This document shows positions 52,173 through 62,000 of a DNA stretch of 64,000 nucleotides, one piece after another. A model generated the notes under the pieces. It worked only from the letters and a program-made list of their open reading frames with translations. It was not told the DNA's origin and did no database searches. The translations under genes were made by a program, and so were the position numbers. Where the stretch lies: assembly GCF_028532485.1 (NCBI RefSeq), contig NZ_CP116942.1, positions 868,001 to 932,000 on the forward strand. Direction: 5' to 3'. The DNA comes from Iamia majanohamensis. Its GTDB lineage: Bacteria; Actinomycetota; Acidimicrobiia; Acidimicrobiales; Iamiaceae. Each line of letters begins with the position of its first letter. Position 1 is the first letter of the stretch.

Positions 52173-53652
52173 GCGCGCGGAGCGGTCCTACCGGCTCGAG
52201 CCGCTCGACAGCTCGGGGATCTTCCTGGGCCTCGGCCTGGTCCAGTGCAGCCTCCTCGGAGGCGGGATCGCCCTGTCGGTCGCGATCCTCACCGCAGGAG
52301 CACCACTGCCACTCGCCGGCGTCCCGGTCCTCGTCGCCGCAGCGGCCAGCTTCAGTCGGATCGGCGGTCACGCCACCTGGGAGTGGGTGCCCCTGCTGAC
52401 CGGCTGGGCCTCGGCACGGCTGCGACGCGGCCGACACTGGGACGCGCCGCTCCCGCTGTGGGCATCTGCGGAGACGCCAGCGCCGATGCCACCGTGCCTC
52501 GACGGGCTCGACATCGTGGGCATCGACTGGCGTCCCGACGTCTCCCTCGGTGCCGTCCGCGACCGCCTCCGCCACACCCTCACCGCGGTCGTCCCCGTGT
52601 CGGGGCCACAGTTCGTCGTCGAACCTCGCGGGGAACAGGAACGGCTCCTGGCCGGCTGGGGTGACCTCCTCGGCCAGTACGCCGTCGAACGGGGCGTCGT
52701 GTCCCACCTGTCCTGGTCGGACCTCGCTCAGCCATCGGGGATGGGTGACCACATCGCCTGGCTCGTCTCCGACGAGCGAGGCATACCGAACGACACGGCT
52801 GCGGCCTCGTACCGCGAGCTGCTCGATGTCGGCACCGACTCGGCCATCAACCACGAAGCGGTCGTCACCATCACCGTCAACCGCGAACGACTCTCCCGTC
52901 ATCGGGCGCTGAGAGGAGGCGTCGACGAGCAGCTGCGCCGAGCACTGGTCACGTCGGTCGAGGCACTCCTGCGCGGACTGCGCTCAGCCGACCTCGCCGC
53001 CGCCGACCCACTCCGACCTTCCGGGCTGCAACGGCTCGTTCGCTCCCGGATCGACCCCGTGGGTGCGCGCCCCCGGCCCCGCAAGGGCCGGCTCGTCGAA
53101 CGCCTCGCCCTCGTTCGATCCTCGACTGCTGGACCACTGGCTCTGGACTGCGAATGGCGGCACTTGCGAGTTGACGGGGCCTTCCACCGCACCTGGTGGG
53201 TCGGCACCTGGCCCCGTCTCGCCGTGCCGCCCGCGTGGCTGGAGCCGTTCCTCTCCGGCGGCGGAGTCACGCGTTCGATGACCGTCTACTTCCAGCCCGT
53301 CTCCACCCACCAGTCCCGGCGTCGCATCGAACGCGACCTGGTGAAGCTCGAATCCGATGCGGTGACCAAGGAGGAGAAGGGACGGCGCATCGATGCCCGC
53401 CACCGCCGCGCCACCCAGGCGCTCCTCGACCGCGAGGAAGAGCTCGTCGCCGGCTACCCGGAGATGGGCTACGCCGGTCTCGTCACCGTCTCGGCCCGAT
53501 CCGTCGACGACCTGGACGAGCACTCCGAGATCATCGAACAGCTCGCCCGCGAGAGCGGGATGGACCTGCGCGTGCTCGACGCCCGCCAAGACCTCGGCTG
53601 GGCCGCCGCCCTCCCGCTCGGCCTCGCTCCCTCGACCCTGCTCGCGTCATGA
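52162..53652 (+). CDS. SCO6880/PrgI-like T4SS membrane protein, 496 aa
   Basis: The N-terminal segment has two hydrophobic helices (about 18-60) and an Arg-rich loop (SARLRRGRHWDAPLPLW), followed by a large soluble domain. This layout is that of SCO6880-family proteins found before VirB4 in actinobacterial conjugation operons. ATG 52162 overlaps the previous gene by 11 bases. Confidence 0.6.
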   Translation: MSPERAERSYRLEPLDSSGIFLGLGLVQCSLLGGGIALSVAILTAGAPLPLAGVPVLVAAAASFSRIGGHATWEWVPLLTGWASARLRRGRHWDAPLPLWASAETPAPMPPCLDGLDIVGIDWRPDVSLGAVRDRLRHTLTAVVPVSGPQFVVEPRGEQERLLAGWGDLLGQYAVERGVVSHLSWSDLAQPSGMGDHIAWLVSDERGIPNDTAAASYRELLDVGTDSAINHEAVVTITVNRERLSRHRALRGGVDEQLRRALVTSVEALLRGLRSADLAAADPLRPSGLQRLVRSRIDPVGARPRPRKGRLVERLALVRSSTAGPLALDCEWRHLRVDGAFHRTWWVGTWPRLAVPPAWLEPFLSGGGVTRSMTVYFQPVSTHQSRRRIERDLVKLESDAVTKEEKGRRIDARHRRATQALLDREEELVAGYPEMGYAGLVTVSARSVDDLDEHSEIIEQLARESGMDLRVLDARQDLGWAAALPLGLAPSTLLAS

Positions 53653-54956
53653 CCCGACCGTCGCTGCGGCTCCCCTACCACCAAGGCACCACCGCCCACG
53701 TGTCGAGCATCTATCCCTTCTCGGTCCAGGGCTCCTTCGGACATCTAGGCACCTACGTCGGCCTCGACCTCCTCGCGGGTGGCGGCGAGTTCTGTTGGGA
53801 CCCCTTCGAGGCCTATGGCAGCGGTCTGGTGACCAACCCCAACGGATGGATCCTCGGCGAGCCCGGGAACGGAAAGTCCGCGCTCGTGAAGTGCCTCCTG
53901 TGGCGACAGGCCGCGATCTACGGCTCCGGCCCCGACGGTCGCTGGTTCGGGATCGTCGATCCGAAGGGGGAGTACGCAATGCTCGCCGAGCACCTCGGAC
54001 TCACCACCGTGAGGCTCAGCCCCGGCGGCACCACCACCGTCAACCCACTTGCGCCCGGACCGTCAACCGACCACGAGCCGGAGGACAAGCAGATCCTCCG
54101 CCGAGCCGAGATGTGCACCGCACTGGTCGGCACCGTGCTCGAACGCGCCCTCACCCAGCTCGAGGACGCCGTCGTGTTCGCCGCCGTCGACCAGATCACC
54201 AGCTCACCCGTCATCGAACCCACCCTCGCCGACGTCGCTCGGCTCGTCGCCAGCCCCACCGAGACGATGGCCGAGCGTCTCCGCAGCACCGACCGCGACC
54301 TCGCAGCGGAGACCAGCACCGTCGCCTACGCCCTCGACAAGCTGCTCTCTCGGTCGCTGCGCGGCATGTTCGACGGTCGCTCCACCGTGCCGTTGCGCTG
54401 GGACGGGCCCGGCGTGGTCCTCGACCTCTCCGCGGTTCCGCTCGACTCCGACGCGCTCCCGCTCGTCATGGTCGCCGCCGCCGGCTGGTTCCAACAGCTC
54501 ATGGCCTGCCCCGGCCCGCAACGGGTGCAGATCCTCGACGAGGCCTGGGCGCTGCTCCGGAACCGCCACACCGCCGGCTACCTCCAGACCTGCTTCAAGC
54601 TCGGCCGCACCTACGGGGTGGCGAACCTGTGCATCACCCACCGGGCATCCGACCTGGTGGCTCAAGCCGACGACGGCACCGCCACCAGCAAGATCGCGGC
54701 CGGGCTCCTCGCCGACTCCGCCACCAAGGTCGTCCTCCGCCAGGCCCCCGACCAGCTCGATGCCGCCGTGGCCCACTTCGGGCTCACGGGCCCCGAGGCC
54801 AGCATCGTCGGCCAGCTCACACGCGGGCGTGCGCTCTGGAAGCTCGGCGGCCGAACCGCCGTCGTCCAGCACATCCTCGGTCCCGGCGAGCAGCCCATCG
54901 TCGACACCGACGCTCGCATGCACGGCACGGCCAGGCGCGGTGCCGACGCGGCATGA
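53649..54956 (+). CDS. VirB4-like conjugation ATPase, 435 aa
   Basis: Walker A GEPGNGKSALVKCLLW, Walker B VQILDEAWALL and the later ITHRASDL and LTRGRALWKLGG segments match the C-terminal ATPase core of VirB4/TraC. The usual N-terminal domain is missing and seems to be supplied by the preceding SCO6880-type protein. It energises substrate transfer. ATG 53649 overlaps the previous stop. Confidence 0.82.
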   Translation: MTRPSLRLPYHQGTTAHVSSIYPFSVQGSFGHLGTYVGLDLLAGGGEFCWDPFEAYGSGLVTNPNGWILGEPGNGKSALVKCLLWRQAAIYGSGPDGRWFGIVDPKGEYAMLAEHLGLTTVRLSPGGTTTVNPLAPGPSTDHEPEDKQILRRAEMCTALVGTVLERALTQLEDAVVFAAVDQITSSPVIEPTLADVARLVASPTETMAERLRSTDRDLAAETSTVAYALDKLLSRSLRGMFDGRSTVPLRWDGPGVVLDLSAVPLDSDALPLVMVAAAGWFQQLMACPGPQRVQILDEAWALLRNRHTAGYLQTCFKLGRTYGVANLCITHRASDLVAQADDGTATSKIAAGLLADSATKVVLRQAPDQLDAAVAHFGLTGPEASIVGQLTRGRALWKLGGRTAVVQHILGPGEQPIVDTDARMHGTARRGADAA

Positions 54957-54959
54957 GCC

Positions 54960-56030
54960 ATGTACGACCGCGACGCGCTCCTGGCGGCTATTGACCTCCG
55001 GGCCCTCGCCGACGAGCTCGTCGGCCAGCCAACCGGCGGCGGCCGAGCCCCGATGTGGCCCTGTCCAAGCACCGAACACACCCAGACGGGTCGCACCCCA
55101 CCCGTCAGCGTCTTCACCAGCCGACGTGGCGAGCAACGCTGGCGCTGCCACGGCTGCGGTGACGGCGGCACCGCGATCGACCTCGTCCTCGCGTGCCGAG
55201 GTGGGACCACACGCGACGCCATGACCTATCTCGCCGAGCGCGCCGGGCACCGTGAGCAGCCGGACGATTGGCGCCCTCCGCGTCGACCCGCATCACCTCG
55301 CCCGCTGCCTCCCGCCGGCTGTCGTGACCCCGAGGGCCTCGACCGCTACGTCAGCGAGTGCGCCGAGCGACTCTGGAGGCCGGACGGCCGGGGCCCGCGC
55401 CAGTGGCTCACCGGCGATCGCGGGCTCCCACGGGACGTGCTCCTCGAGAACCGAGTCGGCGCCGACCTCGGTCCCCGAGTCCAGACCCGCCCTGACGGCA
55501 TGCCCCGTGCCGCAGGCATCGTCCTCCCCGCCGTCGAGCACGACCACGCCGTCTACGCCCAGATCCGAGTCCCGCACCCTCGGCCCGATCGCCCCCGCTA
55601 CCTCAACCCGACCTCCGCGCTCGCCACCAACCCTCGCCTCGCCCGAGCCCGACCCGCCAAGATGCGGCACCCGGAGGTCGTCGTCACCGAGGGAGCCATC
55701 GACGCGCTCTCCGCGGCGGCGGCGGGCTACCGGGCCGTCGGAGTGCTCAGCGCCTCGTACGGGGACGAGGCCGTCGCCACCGCCTTGGCCAAGCTCCCGC
55801 ATCGTCTCGTCATCGCGTTCGACGCGGACGAAGCGGGACGTGCGGGAGCCAGCCGACTCGCGTCGCTGCTCGAGGCCCGGCAGCGGCCGTCAGGGCGCGT
55901 TGACCTCGGCCACGGTGACCTGAACGACGCTATGCGGACCTCAGACGACTGGCCGACGCAGATGGCGCGAGCGGTGGACGATTGCACGGAGCGGCGAGGT
56001 GTCTCCACGAGCGTGAGCGTGAGCCGATGA
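54960..56030 (+). CDS. DnaG-type primase, CHC2 and TOPRIM domains, 356 aa
   Basis: A zinc finger (WPCPSTEH at the start and CHGCGDGG with later residues) is the CHC2 module. VVVTEGAIDALSAA and VIAFDADEAGRAGA are TOPRIM motifs. A mobile-element primase can make primers on the incoming single strand so that the second strand is built. It lacks the helicase-binding tail of the host DnaG. Confidence 0.72.
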   Translation: MYDRDALLAAIDLRALADELVGQPTGGGRAPMWPCPSTEHTQTGRTPPVSVFTSRRGEQRWRCHGCGDGGTAIDLVLACRGGTTRDAMTYLAERAGHREQPDDWRPPRRPASPRPLPPAGCRDPEGLDRYVSECAERLWRPDGRGPRQWLTGDRGLPRDVLLENRVGADLGPRVQTRPDGMPRAAGIVLPAVEHDHAVYAQIRVPHPRPDRPRYLNPTSALATNPRLARARPAKMRHPEVVVTEGAIDALSAAAAGYRAVGVLSASYGDEAVATALAKLPHRLVIAFDADEAGRAGASRLASLLEARQRPSGRVDLGHGDLNDAMRTSDDWPTQMARAVDDCTERRGVSTSVSVSR

Positions 56031-56621
56031 TCAGACGCCAAGCGGGACGGCGAGAGCATCCCCGACCGCTCCGACGCCACGATCGCCAGCGAGGAGGGTC
56101 GTGATGATCACCGTGAGGTACGGCACCAACGGTCCGACGAGGCAGTAGGGCGGGTCGCTCTCGAACGTCATGTCGAGGCGCTGGCGCTCCAGGTCCGGTC
56201 GCAGCTCGCGGACGACGCTGTACCAGACCGACGCCCATGCGCCGTTGTGCCACACGAGTAGGCGCTGGTCGGTCGCAAGGATTCGCAGGGCACCCAAGGG
56301 TCGCCACTGCGGCGCCGCGAGCCCCTCGGCGGCGATCCTCGCCCGGCGGCGCGCGACGGCACTGCCGGCGGCGGTGAGCCCGAACATCAGCGGCCCGCCG
56401 ATGGCGACGACGCGCGGTGCGGCGTAGGTGACATCTGCCCCGTGGAAGCGCCAGCCCTGGGCGGGAAGGTCACCGTGGAGAGCCTCGTCTGCATCCAGCA
56501 GCACCGGGCTCGGGATGATCGGCAGGTGGCCGCCGGAGGCAACGCGGTTCGCCAACTGGACCGCGGCAGCCCACTCAGCGCCGGGCTCGTTGCGACTCCA
56601 GGTCGCATCCATGTCTGGCAT
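56031..56621 (-). CDS. Hypothetical ICE protein, 196 aa
   Basis: ATG 56621 has GGGG upstream; ATG 56642 is possible. The N-terminus is hydrophilic. The later part contains VVAIGGPLMFGLTAAGSAVARRRARI, probably one hydrophobic segment, and ILATDQRLLVWHNGAWASVWYSVV, which resembles PH-like domains. It is on the opposite strand to the transfer genes and may be an accessory cargo gene. Confidence 0.45.
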   Translation of the reverse strand: MPDMDATWSRNEPGAEWAAAVQLANRVASGGHLPIIPSPVLLDADEALHGDLPAQGWRFHGADVTYAAPRVVAIGGPLMFGLTAAGSAVARRRARIAAEGLAAPQWRPLGALRILATDQRLLVWHNGAWASVWYSVVRELRPDLERQRLDMTFESDPPYCLVGPLVPYLTVIITTLLAGDRGVGAVGDALAVPLGV

Positions 56622-56813
56622 CCTACGCCCCGACGGAGCCATGGGGACGGAGCCGCTGCGAGCCGATCCGGGTCGGGGCGAGACCTGGCACCCTGGAACA
56701 GGCGACCCCTATCTGGCGCGGGAGCGGGCGTAGTAGACGGCGTCGCCGATCATGAGGTCGTACCAGTCCGGTGGGAGACCGCTCCGGTGCGCAGACGACG
56801 CGCGCTCAGCCCC

Positions 56814-56842
56814 GCGAAGTATCGGCTCGCCGAGGGGCCTAC
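56814..56842 (+). promoter_or_regulatory. ICE promoter element, copy 3 (coupling protein operon)
   Basis: GCGAAG (56814-56819), 17 bases, GCCTAC (56837-56842), then exactly six bases to ATG 56849. It is the best-conserved copy together with copy 1, with which it shares a further 14 or so bases before the -10. Confidence 0.6.
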
Positions 56843-56848
56843 GTGGGT

Positions 56849-58690
56849 ATGGAACGCGAAGGCCTAAGCGGCTTTGAGCTGCTCGTCGTCGTCATCGTCG
56901 GCATCGGACTGGCCCTGGTCGGTGCGGTGTGGGCTGGAGCTTCGCTGGCCCTGGCCGTTGCGGGCGATGAGCCGCGTCTGCCGTTCTCTGCCGCCGCTGA
57001 CGCTGCGATCCGGCTCCCGGCCAACCTGAGCACCCCTGCCGAGGCGTGGGCCGAGCCGTACGCCGAGGCGCTTCCGGGAGTCTTCCTCTACTGGTGCTCC
57101 ACCGCCCTCGCTGCGACAGCCATCCTCGGTGTCTCCGCGTTCGTCATCCGCTGGGTCAACCGGTCGAAGGTCGGGACTGCCAAGCGGCGCCCGCTCGGCG
57201 TCGATGGGCGGACGAAGTACGCGAAGCGTCGGGACCTGGCGCCGCTGCTGGTGTCCGGTCCCACATCGGGTCGGTTCGTCATCGCTCGGTTCGGTCGCCA
57301 CCTGGTCGCCACGGAGTCGCCGCCACCTCGGACGCAGGGACGGGTCGGCTGGCTGGCGCGTCGTTCTCGGCGTAGCGACAGGGGAGCAGTCGCGCTCTTC
57401 GGCCCCTCGAGGTCCGGCAAGACGACTGCCGCGGTGGCGGGCGTCCTTGAGTGGGATGGCCCCGCGGTGTTGTCGTCGGTGAAGGCCGACCTGCTGGCCA
57501 CCACCCAGGGGTGGCGCTCAACCCTTGGCGAGGTTCGTGTCTACGACCCCACGTCGTCGACAACGCCCAAGAGGGCGTCGGCGATGTGGTCGCCCCTGCA
57601 ACAGGCGGGGACCGTCGTGGGTGCCCAGCGGGCGGCGCGTGCGCTCTGCGACGCGGCGCCACGGGGTGGGGTCGAGGGGGGCATGGACTTCTGGTTGGCG
57701 CAGGCCGAGATCCTGCTCTCGGGGCTGTTGTTCGTCGCGCACAACGCCCATCGCGACATGGATGCGGTCTGCGAGTGGGTCCTCACCCAGGATCGACCGG
57801 GTGAGCTCGGCCCGGGCGAGGTCCGCGCCGCGCTCGACTCCTTGAACCTGTCGAACAGCGCTGCGGTCGGCCGCGGCGCGGTCGAGGTGGCCAAGGGCCT
57901 GGTGTCGGTGTGGGAGATGGAGGAGCGCACCCGCTCGTCCATCTATGCGACCGCACAGACGGTGATCTGGCCTTGGACCGACCCGGGTGTCGCTGCGTCA
58001 GCCCGAGCACCGAAGGCCAAGAAGGGGCGGCGCCGAAGCTTCGTCGGCCTCGACCTGCCGTGGCTCCTGTCGGGATCGAACACCGTGTACCTCTGCTCGC
58101 CGATCGAGGACCAGCGAAGGCTGGCCCCGGCGTTCGGGGGTCTGCTGAACGACCTGATCAACCAGGCGTACCGCCACGTCGCGGCCACCGGGAAGCCCCT
58201 CGATCCGCCGCTGCTGGTCGTGATCGACGAGGCCGGGAACACCCCTCTGCGGTCCCTGCCGGAGTACGCGTCGACCCTCGCCGGGCTCGGTGTTCTGCTG
58301 GTCACGATCTGGCAGTCGCTCGCCCAGCTCGAGGTCGCCTACGGCAAGGCCGCGGACACGATCCTCACGAACCACCTCACCAAGGTGTTCTACGCAGGCC
58401 TGTCGGACTCGGCATCGATCCAGTATGTGGACCGCGTGCTCGGCGAGGCAGAGGTCGACACCCGGTCCCACTCGGCGGCTGAGCGGACCAACGGGGGTTC
58501 GGACCAGTTCTCCACGACTCGCCTCCCGCTCGCCCCGGCCCACGTTCTGCGCCAGATGCGCCCCGGCGACGCCTTGCTGGTGCACGGCACCCTGCCGCCG
58601 GCGCACGTCCGCACTCGTCCCTTCTATCGGAGCCCCCACCTGGCCAACCGGGCCGCGACCGACCTCACCCAAGAGGGGACGAGAGCGTGA
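56849..58690 (+). CDS. VirD4/TraG-like type IV coupling protein, 613 aa
   Basis: Two N-terminal TM helices (about 8-32 and 75-97) precede the ATPase: Walker A GPSRSGKTTAAVAG (about 185), a Walker B segment LLVVIDEAGNTPL, and the SLAQLEVAYGKAADTILTNHLTKVF segment typical of TraG/VirD4. It links the relaxosome to the T4SS channel. ATG 56849 is used because promoter copy 3 ends six bases before it; the longer frame would need a start before the promoter. Confidence 0.85.
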   Translation: MEREGLSGFELLVVVIVGIGLALVGAVWAGASLALAVAGDEPRLPFSAAADAAIRLPANLSTPAEAWAEPYAEALPGVFLYWCSTALAATAILGVSAFVIRWVNRSKVGTAKRRPLGVDGRTKYAKRRDLAPLLVSGPTSGRFVIARFGRHLVATESPPPRTQGRVGWLARRSRRSDRGAVALFGPSRSGKTTAAVAGVLEWDGPAVLSSVKADLLATTQGWRSTLGEVRVYDPTSSTTPKRASAMWSPLQQAGTVVGAQRAARALCDAAPRGGVEGGMDFWLAQAEILLSGLLFVAHNAHRDMDAVCEWVLTQDRPGELGPGEVRAALDSLNLSNSAAVGRGAVEVAKGLVSVWEMEERTRSSIYATAQTVIWPWTDPGVAASARAPKAKKGRRRSFVGLDLPWLLSGSNTVYLCSPIEDQRRLAPAFGGLLNDLINQAYRHVAATGKPLDPPLLVVIDEAGNTPLRSLPEYASTLAGLGVLLVTIWQSLAQLEVAYGKAADTILTNHLTKVFYAGLSDSASIQYVDRVLGEAEVDTRSHSAAERTNGGSDQFSTTRLPLAPAHVLRQMRPGDALLVHGTLPPAHVRTRPFYRSPHLANRAATDLTQEGTRA

Positions 58691-59010
58691 AGCCCTTCCT
58701 CCGAGCGGCGAACCGGGCCCGGCTGGCCCCGGTGGGGTGGGTGTCGGAGCCTGCGGGGACCTGGGCGGGCCGTCAGGTGGAGGTGGTGTTCGACCCTCGC
58801 CGACACCAGATCGTGATGGTTCGCAACGAGCCGGGTGACACGACCCGCCCGGCACTGGCGGGGGAGGGGTTCCGTCGCCTGGCCGTCGACGGTCAGCAGG
58901 AGATGTGGGTGCGCGATCACGCCGCCGGGACTGCGCACCAGGCACCGGGTCGTGTCGTACCGATCGAGGCGCAGCCCCAAGCGGTGCAGATCCAGGGCCG
59001 TGGCCTTTGA
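58687..59010 (+). CDS. Hypothetical ICE protein, 107 aa
   Basis: GTG 58687 overlaps the coupling-protein stop. It encodes a small, basic, beta-rich protein (VVFDPRRHQIVMVRNEPG). No family was recognised. It lies between the coupling protein and the methylase/helicase in the same operon. Confidence 0.5.
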   Translation: MKPFLRAANRARLAPVGWVSEPAGTWAGRQVEVVFDPRRHQIVMVRNEPGDTTRPALAGEGFRRLAVDGQQEMWVRDHAAGTAHQAPGRVVPIEAQPQAVQIQGRGL

Positions 59011-59058
59011 TACGCGCGCCGACGTGCTCGTAGGTCGGGGGAGCGCAGGGGTAGCGTG

Positions 59059-62000
59059 ATGGCCCGCGATCGGAGCGCCCGCGATGCACGGCCCGAACAG
59101 CTGTCGCTGTTCGACCTGGCGCTCCCTCCCGACGATGCCGACGCATCGACCAAGGAGGCGAACCATGAACCGCTACGGGCAGATGGCACACGACCACACC
59201 CGCAGGTACCGGCCGGACAGCTACTCACAGATCCCGGATCCCGACGCGTTCTTCGCCGAGGTCGGCGAGGAGATCGCAGCGGAGGTGAGCCGTCTGCGCG
59301 ACGAGATCCTCGGACCGGTCCGGGACGACGAGACCCCGGAGGAGCACCGGCTCCGCAGCTACCAGGCGTTGGCGACAGCCGAGGAGCTGGCCATGGCCGA
59401 TCACCCGCTGCTCCAACCCGACCCCTCGGAGGAGGCCGAGGACTGGAGCGACGATCCGGACCTGGCCCACCACTACCGGGACCTGGCCGAGATCAACCAG
59501 GCGATGAACACCGCGCTGTAGCCGGGGCCCCTTCCGCTGCGCCAACCCGGCCCGCTCCCTTTCGGCCGACCGGTGAGGAGGACCTCGCACCCCCGGGTGC
59601 GGGAGCGAAGCTGCGGGCCAACCTCGATGCGCTCGTGGTGCTCAACCACTGCCGCGACGAGGGCGGACGGTGGGCGACAGCGGATGAACAGGCGGTGCTC
59701 GCCCGCTGGTCGGGATGGGGAGCGATCCCGCAGGTCTTCGACCCCGACGACGACCGTCATGCGGCCGAGCGCTGTGAGCTGCGTCGACTGCTCCGCACCG
59801 AGGACGGGTGGGCACAGGCGCGGCGGACCACGCTCAATGCCCACTACACGTCGGCCCCGGTCGTACACGCGATGTGGCACGCCGCACACCAACTCGGGGT
59901 CGACCGCGGTGTGCGCGTCCTCGAACCGGGCTGCGGATCGGGCAACTTCGTCGGCTTCGCCCCCGAGGGTGCGCGACTGACGGGCATCGAGCTCGACCGG
60001 ACCACTGCCGAGATCGCCGAGCACCTCTACGGCGCCCGGGCCACGATCTACGCCACCGCGTTCGAGGAGCTGCGCGTCGAGGAGGGCGCCTTCGACGTGG
60101 TGATCGGCAACGTTCCCTTCGCCAAGGTCACCCCGCACGACCCTCGCCACAACCGCGGCCGCCACGCCCTGCACAACTACTTCCTCATCAAGTCTTTGCA
60201 CCTGACGCGACCCGGTGGGCTCGTCGTCGCCCTCACCTCCCGCTACACCCTCGATGCCCGCAACCCAGCAGCCCGCCGAGAGATGGCGTCGATGGCCGAT
60301 CTGGTCGGGGCCGTCCGGCTGCCCGAACGTGCCTTCGCCCGGTCATCGGGCACCGACGTGGTCGTTGACATGGTGATCCTTCGGCGCCGCCTACCCGGCG
60401 CCCAACCCACCGGCCCGGCTTGGGAAAGCGTCGGCACCGCGCCCATCGAGGTCGACGAAGGCGTGGCTCCACTGGAGGTCAACGAGTACTACCTGACCCG
60501 CCCCGAACGAGTCCTCGGCGACCTCGCCGCCGCACGAGGCATGTACCGCGACCACGAGCTCACGGTCGTCGCCAACGGCCACCTCGACGAGCAGCTGCCA
60601 TCGGCGCTGGCGGTTCTCGTCGCCGAGGCCCGCGATCGGGGCCTGAGCTTCGTCTCAACGACACGTGCCGACGAGGTACATCCCGAGAGGCACGGGGCTT
60701 GCGGTCACTTCGACTTGATCCACGCGCAGGATGGCAGCTTCGTGGTCAACGAGCGCGGCGAGGTCGCCCAGCTCCATGGCGGTACCCCGGTCGCGTACCA
60801 GCCGAGGGTCGCGCAGGACCGCAGCGAGCTGGCACGTCTCGTCGGGATCCGAGACGCCGCTCGCGCTGTGCTGGCCGTCCAGGTCGACGGCGGCACCGAC
60901 GAACAGCTCTCGAGCGCACAGACGACCCTCACCGAGCGCTACCGGAGCTACGTCCGCATCAACGGTCCCATCAACCGATCCAGCCAAGCCCGGACCGGAC
61001 GCCGCGATGCCGAGACCGGCGAGGAGGTCATGCGACGCGTCCGGCCTCGCATGGGTGGCTTCCGAGAAGATCCCGACTGGCCTCTCGTTGCCGCCCTCGA
61101 GGTGTTCGACGACGAGACCCAGCAAGCTCGACCGGCGGCCATCTTCCACGAACGGGTCGTTGACCCACCCCATGAGCGTCATGGCGTCGACAGCCCCGAC
61201 GAGGCGGTTGCGGTGTGCCTGGACGAGACCGGGACGATCACCGTCGACCGCGTCGCTGAGCTCCTCGGAACCGATCCCGCGACCGCACGCGAGCACCTTG
61301 GCGAGCTGGTCTACGACGAGCCGGGGACCGGCCGACTCGTCGCCGCGTCGGAGTACCTCGCCGGCAACGTCAGGGACAAGCTCGACGCCTGTCGACGCGC
61401 GGATGATCCGGAGGGTCGATACAGGCGCAACGTCGCCGCGCTCGAAAGGGTGCTCCCGCGCCAGCTCGAACCGGCCGAGATCACCGCCCGCCTCGGTGCT
61501 CCTTGGGTACCGAGCCGTTGCGTCGAGCAGTTCTGCCGTGAGGTCCTCGATGCCAGCGTGGATGTCGAGCATCTTCCCCAGCTCGGCCACTGGTCGGCGC
61601 GTCTGCGCGACGGGAGCCGTCGAAGCGTGGCCCTCTCCTCGGAGTGGGGGACCTCGCGGGCAGACGCGGTCACCCTGCTCGACGCAGCGCTGAACCAGCG
61701 GCTCCACGCCGTCACCGACGCCACCGAGGATGGACGCCGCGTTCGCAATGACGCCGAGACCCTTGCGGCACGGGACAAGCAAGAGGCACTCACCACACGC
61801 TTCTCCACCTGGGTGTGGGAGGAGCCCGAGAGAGCCTCACTCCTCGCTGGGCGCTACAACGAGCTGTTCTCCTCCACCGTGCTCCCCGTCCACGACGGCA
61901 GCCACCTCACCCTCCCGGGCCTCGCCGGAACCTTCACCCCGCGTCCGCATCAGCGCGCCGCGGTGGCGCGCATCCTCACCGATGGTCGGTCGTTGCTGGC

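Noticed and set aside
60731-61693. 320-aa and other frames inside the 3' part of the window
   Set aside because: They lie in other frames of the methylase/helicase, whose motifs run continuously from 59,566 to 64,000.
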